Below, one piece after another: positions 19,736 through 30,674 of a stretch of 60,931 nt of DNA. The notes under the pieces are model-generated. The model ran no database searches. It was given only the letters and a program-made list of their open reading frames with translations, and was not told the DNA's origin. The DNA lies in the NCBI RefSeq assembly GCF_019745455.1, contig NZ_JAIETD010000107.1, forward strand, positions 1 to 60,931, read 5' to 3'. Position 1 is the first letter of the stretch, and every line of letters begins with the position of its first letter. A program made the position numbers and the translations under genes. Source of the DNA: Methylobacterium sp. GTDB lineage: Bacteria; Pseudomonadota; Alphaproteobacteria; Rhizobiales; Beijerinckiaceae.

Positions 19736-20776
19736 TCACGCGCCTCCGGCACTCCGCGCGATCGCTCTCTTAACGACCCCCTGGACCTCCGGGTTCGACA
19801 GGAAGAGGTCGTGATTGATGAGGCCGCCGCCGTAATCCGAGGCGTCGGCGACCCTGACGCCGAGGGCTTCGAGGCGTTCGCGGTCGGCGGCGCCCGCACG
19901 GACGATGCCGCCCGCGATGGCGCCTGAGAGTTCGAGCGCCCTGTCGTTCGTGGACGAGATCACGGTGATCTTGTTCACGTCGGTGCCGAGGCGCTCGACG
20001 CTGCCGGTGAAGAGGTCGATGTCGATATCGGGCGCCGCGAGGATCACGGCGCCGATGCGTGCCATCGCCGCCTCGCCGGCCTCGGCGCGCAGCATGCGAA
20101 GCGTCTCAAGCGTCAGGAGCGTCCCCATCGAGTGGGCGACGATGTTGATGCGCCCGCCGCTCGGCGAGGCGACGAGGGCCTTGAGGAGGTCGCCGAAACC
20201 GTCGCGCGACCACAGGGCGCTCTCGCGATCGTAGCCGTAATCGAAGGTCGCGGCTGCGGAGGGCCATGTGAACAGGGCCGAGGCACCACGAAAGCGGATG
20301 CCGTCCGAGAGCCGCGCCGCGCTGATGGCGGCGGAATCGAAGCTCTCACGATAGCCATGGACGTAGATCAGCACGTCGCGGCCGAGGGCGGCATCGGCGA
20401 AGGCGGCGGCGGCTCCGCTACCGGTCTGGACGCGCGGCACCGCCGTCACGGCCCAGTCGCCGGTGACGACGGCGGAGACCTTGCCGATGAGCGAACGGTC
20501 CGGCGCGGAGAGGCGGACCTCGGCGAAGCTCAGGCCGCGGCCGCGCTCGGAATTGAAATAGGGCGGTTTGGGCGGGCTGCCGACCGGCTTGCGCGTGGTG
20601 GCGACGAGGAGGACCGGGCTGACGTCGAGGGCCGATTGTTTCTCCGGTCCAGCCGCGGTTCCGGTGACGAGGCCGTCGGCGATGCAGCCGCCAAGGCCGG
20701 ATGCCATACTGGCGACCCCCGACAGGGCGGCGAGGCGCAGCAGCGAGCGTCGGTTTGGCCGAAGGCGAGGATTCAT
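19736..20776 (-). CDS. DUF900-family alpha/beta-hydrolase lipoprotein
   Basis: Predicted exported serine hydrolase of unknown substrate, 346 residues. The N-terminus has an RRSLLRLAALSG stretch resembling a twin-arginine or Sec signal and ends in a lipobox-like GLGGC, so it is probably lipid-anchored. The nucleophile elbow is AHSMGTL; YVHGYRESF is the oxyanion strand and a late NHDLFLS supplies a likely catalytic His. The start at ATG 20776 is preferred because the 40 codons upstream are Arg-rich shadow. It is divergent from meaB, with about 200 bases between them. Confidence 0.83.
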   Translation of the reverse strand: MNPRLRPNRRSLLRLAALSGVASMASGLGGCIADGLVTGTAAGPEKQSALDVSPVLLVATTRKPVGSPPKPPYFNSERGRGLSFAEVRLSAPDRSLIGKVSAVVTGDWAVTAVPRVQTGSGAAAAFADAALGRDVLIYVHGYRESFDSAAISAARLSDGIRFRGASALFTWPSAAATFDYGYDRESALWSRDGFGDLLKALVASPSGGRINIVAHSMGTLLTLETLRMLRAEAGEAAMARIGAVILAAPDIDIDLFTGSVERLGTDVNKITVISSTNDRALELSGAIAGGIVRAGAADRERLEALGVRVADASDYGGGLINHDLFLSNPEVQGVVKRAIARSAGGA

Positions 20777-20979
20777 GTGCGAGTGTCGCCCTTGAGAAAG
20801 TCGAGCCGGGCGATCGTCTCGCCGGCGCCCTCGTGTCGGCCATGATCGTGACCGTGGCAGGGCATGGTCAAGGTTTGATCCAGGCACCGATGCCATCGCG
20901 ACAGGGTCTGTGGCCGATGGAGCACAGATCTTGCCGCGCCCCCTCGACGAACCGATCCCGTCCCGGCATGAAGAGCGCC

Positions 20980-21969
20980 ATGGCGCCTCCTTCCCTCGAC
21001 ATCGATGCCCTGCGCGAACGCCTGCTCGCCGGTGACCGCGCCGCCCTGGCCCGGGCGATCACGCTCACCGAGTCGAAGCGCGCCGACCACCGGGCCGTCG
21101 CCCGCGACCTGATCGACGCCGTCCTGCCTCATACGGGATCGGCGATCCGGGTCGGCATCACCGGTGTTCCCGGGGTCGGCAAGTCGACCACCATCGATGC
21201 TCTGGGTGCCAACCTGACGGCGTCCGGCCACAAGGTGGCGGTGCTGGCGGTGGACCCGAGCTCGACCCGCACCGGCGGTTCGATCCTCGGCGACAAGACC
21301 CGGATGGCGCGCCTCGCCCTCGACCCCAATGCCTTCATCCGGCCCTCGCCATCCTCGGGCACGCTCGGCGGCGTCGCGGCCAAGACCCGCGAGACCATGC
21401 TGCTCTGCGAGGCGGCGGGCTTCGACGTGATCCTCGTCGAGACCGTCGGCGTTGGGCAGTCGGAGACCGCGGTAGCGGATCTGACGGATTTCTTCCTCGT
21501 CCTGATGCTCCCCGGCGCCGGCGACGAGTTGCAGGGGATCAAGAAGGGCATCCTCGAACTCGCTGACATGATCGCGGTGAACAAGGCCGATGACGGCGGG
21601 GGCGAGCGCCGGGCGAGCGCCGCAGCCTCGGAGTACCGCGCAGCCCTTCACATCCTGAGCGCGCCGAGCTCCACGTGGTCGCCGCCGGTGGTCACCATCT
21701 CCGGGCTCAATAACAAGGGCCTCGACGGGATGTGGGAGCGGGTGGTCGAACACCGCGCCAAGCTCACCGCCACCGGCGAGATCACCGCCAAGCGCCGAGC
21801 TCAGGACGTCAAATGGATGTGGGCGCTGGTCCATGAGCGCCTGCACCAGCGCCTCGTCGGCTCGGCCGAGATCCGCCGTCAGACGGCGGAGGCGGAGGCC
21901 CTGGTATCGGCCGGAAACAGCTCGCCGGCGGCGGGAGCCGAGACGATCGCGACCCTGATCGGGCTGTGA
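20980..21969 (+). CDS. meaB: Methylmalonyl-CoA mutase GTPase chaperone MeaB
   Basis: G3E P-loop GTPase that gates cobalamin loading and protects methylmalonyl-CoA mutase. The Walker A GVPGVGKS is at residues 62-69, followed by DPSSTRTGGSILGDKTRM, ETVGVGQSE and the guanine-specificity motif NKAD. From ATG 20980 the protein has 329 residues, the length I recall for M. extorquens MeaB; an in-frame ATG at 20968 would add four residues. The mutase genes are not in this window. The 3' end overlaps the next start codon. Confidence 0.93.
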   Translation: MAPPSLDIDALRERLLAGDRAALARAITLTESKRADHRAVARDLIDAVLPHTGSAIRVGITGVPGVGKSTTIDALGANLTASGHKVAVLAVDPSSTRTGGSILGDKTRMARLALDPNAFIRPSPSSGTLGGVAAKTRETMLLCEAAGFDVILVETVGVGQSETAVADLTDFFLVLMLPGAGDELQGIKKGILELADMIAVNKADDGGGERRASAAASEYRAALHILSAPSSTWSPPVVTISGLNNKGLDGMWERVVEHRAKLTATGEITAKRRAQDVKWMWALVHERLHQRLVGSAEIRRQTAEAEALVSAGNSSPAAGAETIATLIGL

Positions 21970-22568
21970 CGAGGCCGAGCGGTCATCTCCTCGTCACCGG
22001 CTTCGGGCCGTTCCCAGGCATGGCGGTCAATCCGAGCGCGGTGCTGGCGCGGCGGGTGGCCGACCATCCGCGCCTGACCGCCGTGCGGCCCCGGCTCCTC
22101 GTTCTGCGCACCGCCTATGAATCGATCGAGACGGAACTGGTGCCCGCGCTCGACGAGCGTCCCGCTGCGGTCCTGATGTTCGGCGTTGCCTCCCGGGCGA
22201 AACGCGTCCGCGTGGAGACGCGGGCGATCAACCGCGCGAACCGCCTCTATCCCGATGCCTCGGGCCGCGTCTCCTCCATCCTCGCCCTGGAACGCGGCGG
22301 CCCGGCACAGCGAAGGGGCGCCGTCGCCGCGACGATCCTTGTGCGCCTCCGCAGCCGCGGAATCGATGCGGGCCTGTCGCGGGATGCGGGCCGCTACCTT
22401 TGCAACGCCTCGTACTTCAGGGCCCTGCGGGAGGACTGCCCCGTACTCTTCCTCCACATCCCGCCGTTTCGGCGCGAGGCCCTTCCGCGCGGCCCCCGCA
22501 TGGATCGGCTGGTCGAGGTAGCCGTCGATGTCGCGATCCTGATGATGTCTCGGGGTCGCGCGACCTGA
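21966..22568 (+). CDS. Pyroglutamyl-peptidase I-like (peptidase C15)
   Basis: Cysteine peptidase expected to remove N-terminal pyroglutamate. The 200-residue protein shows the TGFGPFPG N-terminal loop and the catalytic triad candidates E84 (VETRAINR), C146 (GRYLCNASY) and H164 (FLHIPPF), as in family C15. The start is GTG at 21966, overlapping the meaB TGA by four bases (GTGA), which implies translational coupling. A metabolic reason for the pairing with meaB is not obvious. Confidence 0.85.
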   Translation: MTRPSGHLLVTGFGPFPGMAVNPSAVLARRVADHPRLTAVRPRLLVLRTAYESIETELVPALDERPAAVLMFGVASRAKRVRVETRAINRANRLYPDASGRVSSILALERGGPAQRRGAVAATILVRLRSRGIDAGLSRDAGRYLCNASYFRALREDCPVLFLHIPPFRREALPRGPRMDRLVEVAVDVAILMMSRGRAT

Positions 22569-22576
22569 TCCGGCGG

Positions 22577-23002
22577 TCAGATGCGGCAGGCACCTGAGAG
22601 CGCATTGTTCTCCGCTTCCGTGAACAGCCGCGAACGGATCAGGAAGCGCTTGTCGCGTCCGTTCTCCAGGGAGAACATGCCACCGCGGCCGGGCACCACG
22701 TCGAGGATGAGGTGGGTATGCTTCCAGACCTCGAACTGAGGCCGGCTGATCCAGAAATCGGCCCCCGCCACCTGGCCGAGATGGACGTCGCTTTCGCCGG
22801 TGAGGAACTCGCCGACGGGAAAGCACATCGGCGAGGAGCCGTCGCAGCAGCCGCCCGACTGGTGGAACATCACCGGCCCATGCTCGGCGCGCAGTTCCTC
22901 GATCAGGGCGAGGGCGGCCGGCGTGGCGGTGACCCGAAGGGGCGTGCCGTCGACGCCGGCCTGGTCGGCCGTGTTCCGATCGCTGAGGATGACGTCGCTC
23001 AT
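22577..23002 (-). CDS. DUF779 domain protein (aldehyde dehydrogenase accessory)
   Basis: Small protein of the DUF779 family, often encoded next to acetaldehyde or chloroacetaldehyde-type dehydrogenases. It has the GGCCDGSSPMCF cysteine cluster, suggesting metal binding or redox chemistry, and WKHTHLILDV. The AGGAG ribosome site on the minus strand is 9 bases from ATG 23002 but only 3 from the earlier ATG 23008, so 23002 is preferred (141 residues). It lies downstream of the dehydrogenase, beyond a terminator-like hairpin, so expression is probably reduced read-through or independent. Confidence 0.85.
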   Translation of the reverse strand: MSDVILSDRNTADQAGVDGTPLRVTATPAALALIEELRAEHGPVMFHQSGGCCDGSSPMCFPVGEFLTGESDVHLGQVAGADFWISRPQFEVWKHTHLILDVVPGRGGMFSLENGRDKRFLIRSRLFTEAENNALSGACRI

Positions 23003-23064
23003 CGGCATGATCTCCTGAACCCGGGGTTCGTCTCGAGATAGCTTGAAGGCGCGGAAACGAAAAT

Positions 23065-23086
23065 GCCCCGGCCTCGCGGCCGGGGC
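23065..23086 (-). terminator. Intrinsic terminator after the aldehyde dehydrogenase
   Basis: A perfect 9-bp GC stem, GCCCCGGCC-TCGC-GGCCGGGGC, is followed on the minus strand by ATTTTCGTTTC. It lies 23 bases after the dehydrogenase stop codon and before the DUF779 gene on the same strand, so it would limit read-through between them. Confidence 0.75.
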
Positions 23087-23109
23087 GCGTCATGAATAGA
23101 TCGACCGGC

Positions 23110-24630
<1,521 letters not shown>

Positions 24631-24672
24631 GGCGAATCCTCGTTATGTTTGTTTGGTCCCTTCTACTCCTTG

Positions 24673-24687
24673 GCAGACCGTGTGCCA
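24673..24687 (-). promoter_or_regulatory. Sigma-54 (-24/-12) promoter for the aldehyde dehydrogenase
   Basis: Reading the minus strand, TGGCACACGGTCTGC matches the RpoN consensus TGGCAC-N5-TTGC with one mismatch and has the required ten bases between the GG and GC dinucleotides. The -12 element is about 43 bases from the dehydrogenase start codon. The divergent gene is a sigma-54 activator, which strengthens the call. Confidence 0.82.
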
Positions 24688-24832
24688 AATGCTTCCACAT
24701 GGCGGAGCGAGTTCTTGTGCAATGCGGTAAGTCATTGCCAGAGCATGTTGCTTGATGTGCTGCGTGTTGCAGGGCCTAGCATAAGCAGGTCACCTCGTCC
24801 TGAGCTTCCGGCCTCCAGCCTCGACTTGTTCC

Positions 24833-24869
24833 GCGACAGGTGCGACAGGTGTAGCAACTTGCGACAGTG
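24833..24869. promoter_or_regulatory. Probable upstream activator sites for the AcoR-like regulator
   Basis: Three GCGACAG copies lie at 24833-24839, 24842-24848 and 24861-24867; the first two are exact 9-bp tandem repeats GCGACAGGT. The third forms the right half of a near-palindrome, TGTAGCAAC-TTGCGACA (24850-24866, one mismatch in eight pairs). They are about 150-190 bases upstream of the -24/-12 promoter, the usual distance for an enhancer-binding protein, and next to the regulator's own start. Confidence 0.6.
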
Positions 24870-24895
24870 GTCGTGAGCGCAACGAGGGCGGGAGG

Positions 24896-26743
24896 ATGGC
24901 GATGGATGCGGAGGCACTCCTGTCTGCGCGGCGGCTCTCCTTCGCGAGCCCGCGGGATGTTCCGCCCCCGATCCTCAGGTCCTGGCTCCGCTGCGCCGAG
25001 GCTGGGCTCGACAGTGCCGCGCGTCCCACCGTCGAGCCGATGCCGGACGACGTCCTGCGACAGGTGGTGGAACGCAATGAGGAGCTTCGTCGTCTTTGTC
25101 GCTCCGAGATCGAGGCGCTGCACGCCGATGCCAGGGCTACTGGCGGGATCGCCATCCTGACCGATGCCGAGGGCGTCATCCTCGACAGCCTCGGCAATGC
25201 CGATTTCGCCGCCCGAGCCACGCAGGTGGCCCTGCGCCCCGGCGTCCCATGGTCCGAAGCGATGACGGGCACCAATGCCATCGGCACGGCGCTGATCGAA
25301 CGTCGTGCCGTCGAAGTGCACGGTCCGGAACATTATTTCCAGGGGCATCACATCCTGAGCTGCGCGGCGATGCCGATCCTCGATCCGCGCGGCGGGCTGA
25401 AGGGGGTGCTCGACCTCTCGAGCCCGGCCTCCCGGCATCCGTCCCATGCCCTCGGCCTGCTTCGGCTCGCAGTCGATGGCATCGAGCATCGGGCTTTCGA
25501 CCAGGGCTTCCGAGGCTGCGAGGTCGTGCGGCTCCATGCCGATCCCGCTCTCGTCGGCACGCCGCGAGAGGGCGTGCTGGTGTTCGACGGGCGGCGCCTC
25601 GTGGCGGCCAACCGCCACGGATTGCGGCTCCTCGACCTCGACTGGGGCAGCCTCGACCACCTCGCTCTCTCCGCCCTGTTTCCCGATGCCATCCGGATCG
25701 ACGAGGCAGCGACGCTGCGAGATCGGGCAGGGCGCAGCTTCCATGTCCGGATCGAGCGCGAGCGAGCGGCGCTTACGCGGGTGCCTCAGCGGACGGAGCC
25801 GCCGGCACCGGCCCGCGTCGTCCCCGCACCCAAGGTCGTCTTCTCTGAGGAAACCAGTACGGCCGTAAGCCGGTCAGCGCGGCTGATCGATGCCGGCGTC
25901 TCGGTCCTCGTCCAGGGCGAGACCGGAACCGGCAAGGAGGTTTTCGCCAGAGCCGCCCACGCTGCCAGCGCCCGCGCAGGCCGGCCCTTCGTGGCGGTCA
26001 ATTGCGCCGCGCTTCCGGAGAGCCTCATCGAGGCCGAACTCTTCGGCTACGAGGCCGGCGCCTTCACCGGCGCCCGCAAGGCCGGGGCCAAGGGGCTACT
26101 GCGCGAAGCCGAGGGCGGCCTGCTCTTCCTCGACGAGATCGGCGACATGCCGCTCAGCCTGCAGTCGCGCCTTCTGCGCGTCCTGCAGGAGCGGGAGGTG
26201 ATCCCCGTGGGCGCGAGCCGCCCGGTCGCCCTCAATGTCGCGGTGATCTGCGCCACGCACCGGTCATTGCCCAGTCTCGTCGAGACGGGGGCGTTCCGTG
26301 CCGACCTGTATTTCCGCATTGCCGGGTACACCGTCGCGCTGCCGGCCCTGCGCGAGAACGGCGACCGCCTCGGCCTCGTCAGGACACTCTGGCATGGCCT
26401 TGCGCCGGGCGACGTCAAGCTCTCGGAGGATTGCGAGGCGCAACTCGCGGCCTGCGATTGGCCAGGCAATTTCCGCCAGCTCGTCGGCACGCTGCGCGCC
26501 TTGCGTGCCCTAGCCGAGCCCGGCGAGACCCTTACCGCACACGCACTCCCGGCGGATCTGCGGCTTCCCCCGCGTCAGGCTGCCAAGCCGGCGAGGGGCG
26601 AGCTCGACGTGATCGCGAGGGAGGCAATGCGGGCGGCGCTCGCGGCCTCTGGCGGCAACGTCTCGCAGGCGGCGCGGCGCCTCGGCATCAGCCGCAGCAC
26701 CCTCTACCGGCGCTGCCTCTCGGCCGGCATCGGCGAGACCTGA
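24896..26743 (+). CDS. Sigma-54-dependent transcriptional activator, AcoR-like
   Basis: Enhancer-binding activator that senses a small molecule and drives RpoN promoters. In the 615-residue protein residues about 80-200 form a GAF-type sensor. A AAA+ domain follows with Walker A GETGTGKE (341-348), the sigma-54-contacting GAFTGA loop (388-393) and Walker [10 protein letters not shown] (409-417). A Fis-type helix-turn-helix ends the protein (about 583-612, [21 protein letters not shown]). It is divergent from the aldehyde dehydrogenase. Its last 40 bases overlap the convergent hydrolase gene. Confidence 0.92.
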   Translation: MAMDAEALLSARRLSFASPRDVPPPILRSWLRCAEAGLDSAARPTVEPMPDDVLRQVVERNEELRRLCRSEIEALHADARATGGIAILTDAEGVILDSLGNADFAARATQVALRPGVPWSEAMTGTNAIGTALIERRAVEVHGPEHYFQGHHILSCAAMPILDPRGGLKGVLDLSSPASRHPSHALGLLRLAVDGIEHRAFDQGFRGCEVVRLHADPALVGTPREGVLVFDGRRLVAANRHGLRLLDLDWGSLDHLALSALFPDAIRIDEAATLRDRAGRSFHVRIERERAALTRVPQRTEPPAPARVVPAPKVVFSEETSTAVSRSARLIDAGVSVLVQGETGTGKEVFARAAHAASARAGRPFVAVNCAALPESLIEAELFGYEAGAFTGARKAGAKGLLREAEGGLLFLDEIGDMPLSLQSRLLRVLQEREVIPVGASRPVALNVAVICATHRSLPSLVETGAFRADLYFRIAGYTVALPALRENGDRLGLVRTLWHGLAPGDVKLSEDCEAQLAACDWPGNFRQLVGTLRALRALAEPGETLTAHALPADLRLPPRQAAKPARGELDVIAREAMRAALAASGGNVSQAARRLGISRSTLYRRCLSAGIGET

Positions 26744-28176
26744 CCCCGGTCTGTGAGATCCCGCGGCGTCAGCTTGGCGATCCGCCGGCGAAGTGAGTCG
26801 TTGTCGAGGCGCGGGCCACTGCTCTCCCCGCCCCGGTCCGACAACAGCGCACCCGTGGCGCGTCCGTCCGGCTCGATGTCGAAGGTGATGCGGGTTCCGC
26901 CAACGGTCACGAAGGTCCGATCGCTTTCCGGCTCGAGGGCGAGCCGCGGCTTGCCCGGAAGCGTCAGGAAGAGGTGTCCGCCTCGCTGCGTCACGGCGGC
27001 GACGCGGCGCGGATCGAGCCGGTAAAAGCCGACGTAGCGGGCGAGCGCCGGCACCGCGATCCTCACGTTCTGCGCGGGATCCGCGATGCCGAAATAGAGG
27101 GCGCCGAGGGCACGTGAGATCGTCTGGGCAGGTGCAGTCTCGGTATTGGCGAGGACCACGATGGTCAGCCCGAGATCGGGATAGGTGTCCTTGATCGCGG
27201 TGAACCCGTCGATGAAGCCGCCATGCGACCAGAGCCGGTGGCCGAAGGCTGTTCCGAGATAGAACCCGTAGCCGTAGCCATAGCCGTCGTCGCGGGTCAT
27301 CGCCGCTAGGGAGGCGGCGGAGACGACTTTCCCGGAGAGCAACGCCCGGTCCCAGGCGACGAGATCGTCGACAGTCGAGACGAGCCCGCCCGCGCCCGCC
27401 GTCGATCCGACGGAGATCGGGGCGGCGTTGCGCCATTCGCCACCCGCACGGCGATAGCCGGTAGCGCGTCGCGGCAGGATGCGGCCGGGATCCGCATCGG
27501 CCGTCGACGAGAGGCGGAGCGGAGCGAAGATCGCCTCCTCCACATGCTGGGCAAAACGCTTGCCCGTCACCCGCTCGATCACGAGGGCGAGGAGGATGTA
27601 GCCGGTATTGCTGTATTCCTGGCTTGTACCAGGGGGGAACAGCAGCGCCTCGCGCTCCAACCGCGCCACCATCGCCCGCGGGGTTGCCTCGATCCGCGAC
27701 AGGACCCCGGGATAGTCCGGTAGCGCCGTGATGTTGGGGAGGCCCGAGGTGTGGTCGAGAAGCATCTTGAGAGTCATCGGCGACCAACTTGGCGGCAGGT
27801 CGGTGACGTAGCGGGAGGCGGAGGCGTCGAGATCCAGCAGTCCCGCTTCCGCGAGCCTGAGGATGGCGGAAGCGGTGATCTGCTTCGTCAGCGAGGCGAT
27901 GCGGAAGCGCGTCTCGGGTGTGTTGGCGGTGCCCCATTCACGATTGGCGAGACCATAGGCGCGGCGGAGCAGCGGCTTTCCGTCCTCGGCCACGATCACG
28001 GCGCCCGAGATGATGCCGTCGGCCGCGTAGCCGGCGATAAGCGCCTCTGCTCTTTGAGTGAAATCCGCGGGAGATTCGGCTTCGGCAGGGCCGACTGCCA
28101 CGACGATGATGATGCCGAGGAAGAGTGCGCCGACGCACCTGCCGGGGCGTGATCGCGGCGCGAGAGGATCCGTCAT
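26704..28176 (-). CDS. Serine hydrolase, beta-lactamase/class C-like
   Basis: Predicted exported penicillin-binding-protein-like hydrolase or esterase, 490 residues. A signal peptide (hydrophobic about 15-33, ending PAEAES) precedes the catalytic domain with the SLTK nucleophile motif, YSNTGY as the Tyr motif and an HGGF box. A separate C-terminal domain follows (about 370-475). ATG 28176 is chosen because the open frame upstream overlaps the divergent MFS gene. The final 40 bases overlap the sigma-54 activator in the opposite direction. Substrate unknown. Confidence 0.85.
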   Translation of the reverse strand: MTDPLAPRSRPGRCVGALFLGIIIVVAVGPAEAESPADFTQRAEALIAGYAADGIISGAVIVAEDGKPLLRRAYGLANREWGTANTPETRFRIASLTKQITASAILRLAEAGLLDLDASASRYVTDLPPSWSPMTLKMLLDHTSGLPNITALPDYPGVLSRIEATPRAMVARLEREALLFPPGTSQEYSNTGYILLALVIERVTGKRFAQHVEEAIFAPLRLSSTADADPGRILPRRATGYRRAGGEWRNAAPISVGSTAGAGGLVSTVDDLVAWDRALLSGKVVSAASLAAMTRDDGYGYGYGFYLGTAFGHRLWSHGGFIDGFTAIKDTYPDLGLTIVVLANTETAPAQTISRALGALYFGIADPAQNVRIAVPALARYVGFYRLDPRRVAAVTQRGGHLFLTLPGKPRLALEPESDRTFVTVGGTRITFDIEPDGRATGALLSDRGGESSGPRLDNDSLRRRIAKLTPRDLTDRGQVSPMPAERQRR

Positions 28177-28359
28177 GCTTGCGGCCGGATTAGATGATCG
28201 GGGTCGCGCGCAATGGTCGAAGTGTGCGTTGGACGCTCCTTCCCTGTGCACTTCGGCTTGTCCAAGGATTCTCGCATTTTGATCCTCCCGGCGGCTCAAC
28301 AGGATCGCGGGCCCGTTCCTGCCGTTGCAACGGACATTCCTGACGAGAGCCAGGCGGCG

Positions 28360-29604
28360 ATGCTCACGCCGGCTCCCTCGGGTCCGCTCTGGAGCGGTCC
28401 CGGCTTCGGCGAGTTCGTCGGCATCATCGCGCTGATGATGGCGGTCACCGCGATGTCGATCGACAACCTCCTGCCCGCCTTTCCGGCGATGCAGGCGCAT
28501 TTCGGCGTGACGGATCCGAACCGGCTCCAACTCCTCGTCTACATCTACATGATCGGTTTCGGCGTGGCCCAGATCGGCTACGGCCCCCTCTCGGATACCT
28601 ATGGCCGGCGGCCGGTCCTGATCGCGAGCCTCGCGATCTACACGGCCGGATGCGGCCTCGCGATGATCGCTCCGAGTTTCGAGTGGCTGCTTGCGGCGCG
28701 GGTCGTCCAGGGGATCGGCGCGGCCGGCGGGCGCGTCCTCTCCACCGCCATCGTCCGTGACCGCTTCGCCGGGCGCGAGATGGCGAGCGTGATGTCGCTG
28801 ATCATGATGGTGTTCCTGATCGTGCCGATGATCGCCCCTGCCATCGGCGGATTCATGCTGCTTCTGGGCTCCTGGCACTACGTCTTCGTCTCGATGCTGG
28901 CACTCGCCGGCATCCTCGTCATTTGGTTCTCATGGCGGATGCCCGAGACGCTCCACCCGCAATACAGGCGCCCGTTCTCGCTCAAGGCCGTCGCCCAGGC
29001 CGTGCGCATCACCCTGAACACCCGCGTCGCCGTCGGCTACGCCACGGCTCTCGGCCTCCTCACCGGCTGCATCATGGGCTATGTCGGCTCAGCCCAGCAG
29101 GTCTTCGATACCGGCCTCTATCACCTCGGCGCGCTGTTCCCGCTCGCCTTCGGCCTGGTCGCCGGAGCCATGGGGGCGGCGACCCTCATCAACTCGCGGA
29201 TCGTGCGGCGGCTCGGCATGCGCACCCTCTCGCATGCGGGCCTCAGCCTGTTCGTCCTCGTCGGACTCGCGCAGGTCGTGCTTGGCCTCGCCTACCAGGG
29301 CAAGCCGCCTTTGGCGCTGTTCCTCCTAGCCTTGAGCTGCAACCAATTCCTGATCAGCTTCGCCATGCCGAACTTCAACGCGCTGGCGCTGCAGCCGCTC
29401 GGCGAGATCGCCGGCACCGCCTCGTCGTTCCTCGGCTTCTACACCACGATCCTCGGCGCCTTCTGCGGCTTCCTGATCGGTCACGCCTTCGACGGCAGCG
29501 TGCTGCCGATCGGCATCGGCTATGCGGGGCTGGGAGCCCTGGCGCTGGCGGTGGTGGCGTGGACGGAGCGGGGGCGGCTGTTTCGCGGGGGTGTGGCGGG
29601 GTGA
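28360..29604 (+). CDS. MFS multidrug exporter, Bcr/CflA type
   Basis: Proton-driven drug efflux protein of the inner membrane, 414 residues with 12 hydrophobic helices. The MFS loop signature GPLSDTYGRRPVL lies after helix 2, and RVVQGIGAAGGRVLSTAIVRD is typical of the Bcr/CflA group. The frame is open back to 28213, but ATG 28360 begins the region with family-like sequence. Substrate not predictable. Confidence 0.88.
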   Translation: MLTPAPSGPLWSGPGFGEFVGIIALMMAVTAMSIDNLLPAFPAMQAHFGVTDPNRLQLLVYIYMIGFGVAQIGYGPLSDTYGRRPVLIASLAIYTAGCGLAMIAPSFEWLLAARVVQGIGAAGGRVLSTAIVRDRFAGREMASVMSLIMMVFLIVPMIAPAIGGFMLLLGSWHYVFVSMLALAGILVIWFSWRMPETLHPQYRRPFSLKAVAQAVRITLNTRVAVGYATALGLLTGCIMGYVGSAQQVFDTGLYHLGALFPLAFGLVAGAMGAATLINSRIVRRLGMRTLSHAGLSLFVLVGLAQVVLGLAYQGKPPLALFLLALSCNQFLISFAMPNFNALALQPLGEIAGTASSFLGFYTTILGAFCGFLIGHAFDGSVLPIGIGYAGLGALALAVVAWTERGRLFRGGVAG

Positions 29605-29726
29605 GAAATTCAAAGCCCTGCCCTTGTCCTCCACCTCTGAATGTAATGAAGAGAAAAATCAACCCACAGGTGTGTAATAGGCGCTTATGCTTTAGACCGC
29701 TCTGATGTGAAAGCGGAAGCCAGGAC

Positions 29727-29963
29727 ATGACGTCCTCACGGACTGAGCAGACCAAGCTTCTTGCCAATGCCCTCGATCGTGCCTCGACAGCTTGTTTCAC
29801 GGTCGGCATTGCGACGCCTGTCGCGGGATACGTCTACACCGTCAGCAACTTTCGCGCCTTGGCGAGCGCGACGGAACTGGCTTTGGGCGTTCTCGTTTGG
29901 TTTTTGGGGTGTGTCGGACTACATCTAGCCGCTCGTCGCGTCTTGCGAGATCTCGATCGATGA
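29727..29963 (+). CDS. Small two-helix membrane protein
   Basis: A 78-residue protein of unknown function with two hydrophobic stretches (about 21-40 and 48-68) and basic ends. It overlaps the next small gene by four bases (ATGA), so the two look translationally coupled. Nothing in it suggests a catalytic role. Confidence 0.6.
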   Translation: MTSSRTEQTKLLANALDRASTACFTVGIATPVAGYVYTVSNFRALASATELALGVLVWFLGCVGLHLAARRVLRDLDR

Positions 29964-30085
29964 CCGCTTCCTACTTGCCCGCCTTCGTCGTGACTCCGAT
30001 CGCGGCGGTCACCTTGGGCTGGGCCGCCGTGTTCCTTCACGAGCGTTCGCTGAGATCCGAGCGTCAGCACCATCCGGGCGAGTGA
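29960..30085 (+). CDS. Single-helix micro-protein
   Basis: A 41-residue open frame starting MTASYLPAFVVTPIAAVTLG with one hydrophobic helix and a charged tail (HERSLRSERQHHPGE). Its ATG overlaps the TGA of the preceding membrane protein, and it ends 72 bases before the DoxX-like gene. The overlap and composition support a real gene, but no family is recognised. Confidence 0.5.
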   Translation: MTASYLPAFVVTPIAAVTLGWAAVFLHERSLRSERQHHPGE

Positions 30086-30157
30086 GGCGGCTTTAACACC
30101 GTCTTCAATCCGATCGGTCCACGCTCCGTTTGTTCTCATGACGGACGGAGACTGAAC

Positions 30158-30673
30158 GTGATCGCTCGCAGCCACGACGTCCTGCTTCTCGCCTCGAGGC
30201 TGCTGCTGGCCGCAGCGCTCCTTCCCACGGGCGTGGCGCGCGCCCTCAATGTCTCAGGTTTCGCCCTGACCCTGGCCGGGGCAGGCCTGCCGATGCCCAA
30301 CCTCGTTGCGACTCTGGCGGTCATCGTCCAGGTCTTCGGGCCGCTCGCACTCGTCGTCGGCGTATTGCCGCGCCTCAGCGGCCTCGCGCTCGCCGGCTTC
30401 GCCGCGGTAATGGCGGTGCTGTTGCATCCGTTCTGGCACTTCACCGGCTCGGCCGGCCTGACCGAGCGCGCGCTCTTCCTCGCCGATCTCGGCCTTGCCG
30501 GGGGCTTCCTGATCTACGCTCTCGCCGGTCCCGGCGCCTGGAGCTGGCAAGGCTGGCGTCGGGGCGAGGCGGCTTTCGCCAAAGCAGCTCCCAGGAAGAG
30601 CGCGGCTTCCGGCCGGAGCGATCCGCGGCCAAAACGGCAGGCTCAAAGGAAGCCCGCCCGCGCCGCAGCCTGA
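30158..30673 (+). CDS. DoxX-like membrane protein
   Basis: Four-helix inner-membrane protein of the DoxX group, 171 residues, GTG start. It shows the LLASRLLLAAALLPTGVAR first helix, a central proline-rich turn and HPFWHF, which are usual for the family. The final 40 residues are Lys/Arg/Ala-rich and lie outside the core. DoxX-like proteins are linked with respiratory or redox membrane complexes, but the function here is not determined. Confidence 0.72.
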   Translation: MIARSHDVLLLASRLLLAAALLPTGVARALNVSGFALTLAGAGLPMPNLVATLAVIVQVFGPLALVVGVLPRLSGLALAGFAAVMAVLLHPFWHFTGSAGLTERALFLADLGLAGGFLIYALAGPGAWSWQGWRRGEAAFAKAAPRKSAASGRSDPRPKRQAQRKPARAAA

Positions 30674-30674
30674 A

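Noticed and set aside
26510..27937. Second minus-strand frame inside the serine hydrolase
   Set aside because: Arg/Pro-rich frame over a gene with clear SxxK, YSN and HGG motifs in another frame.
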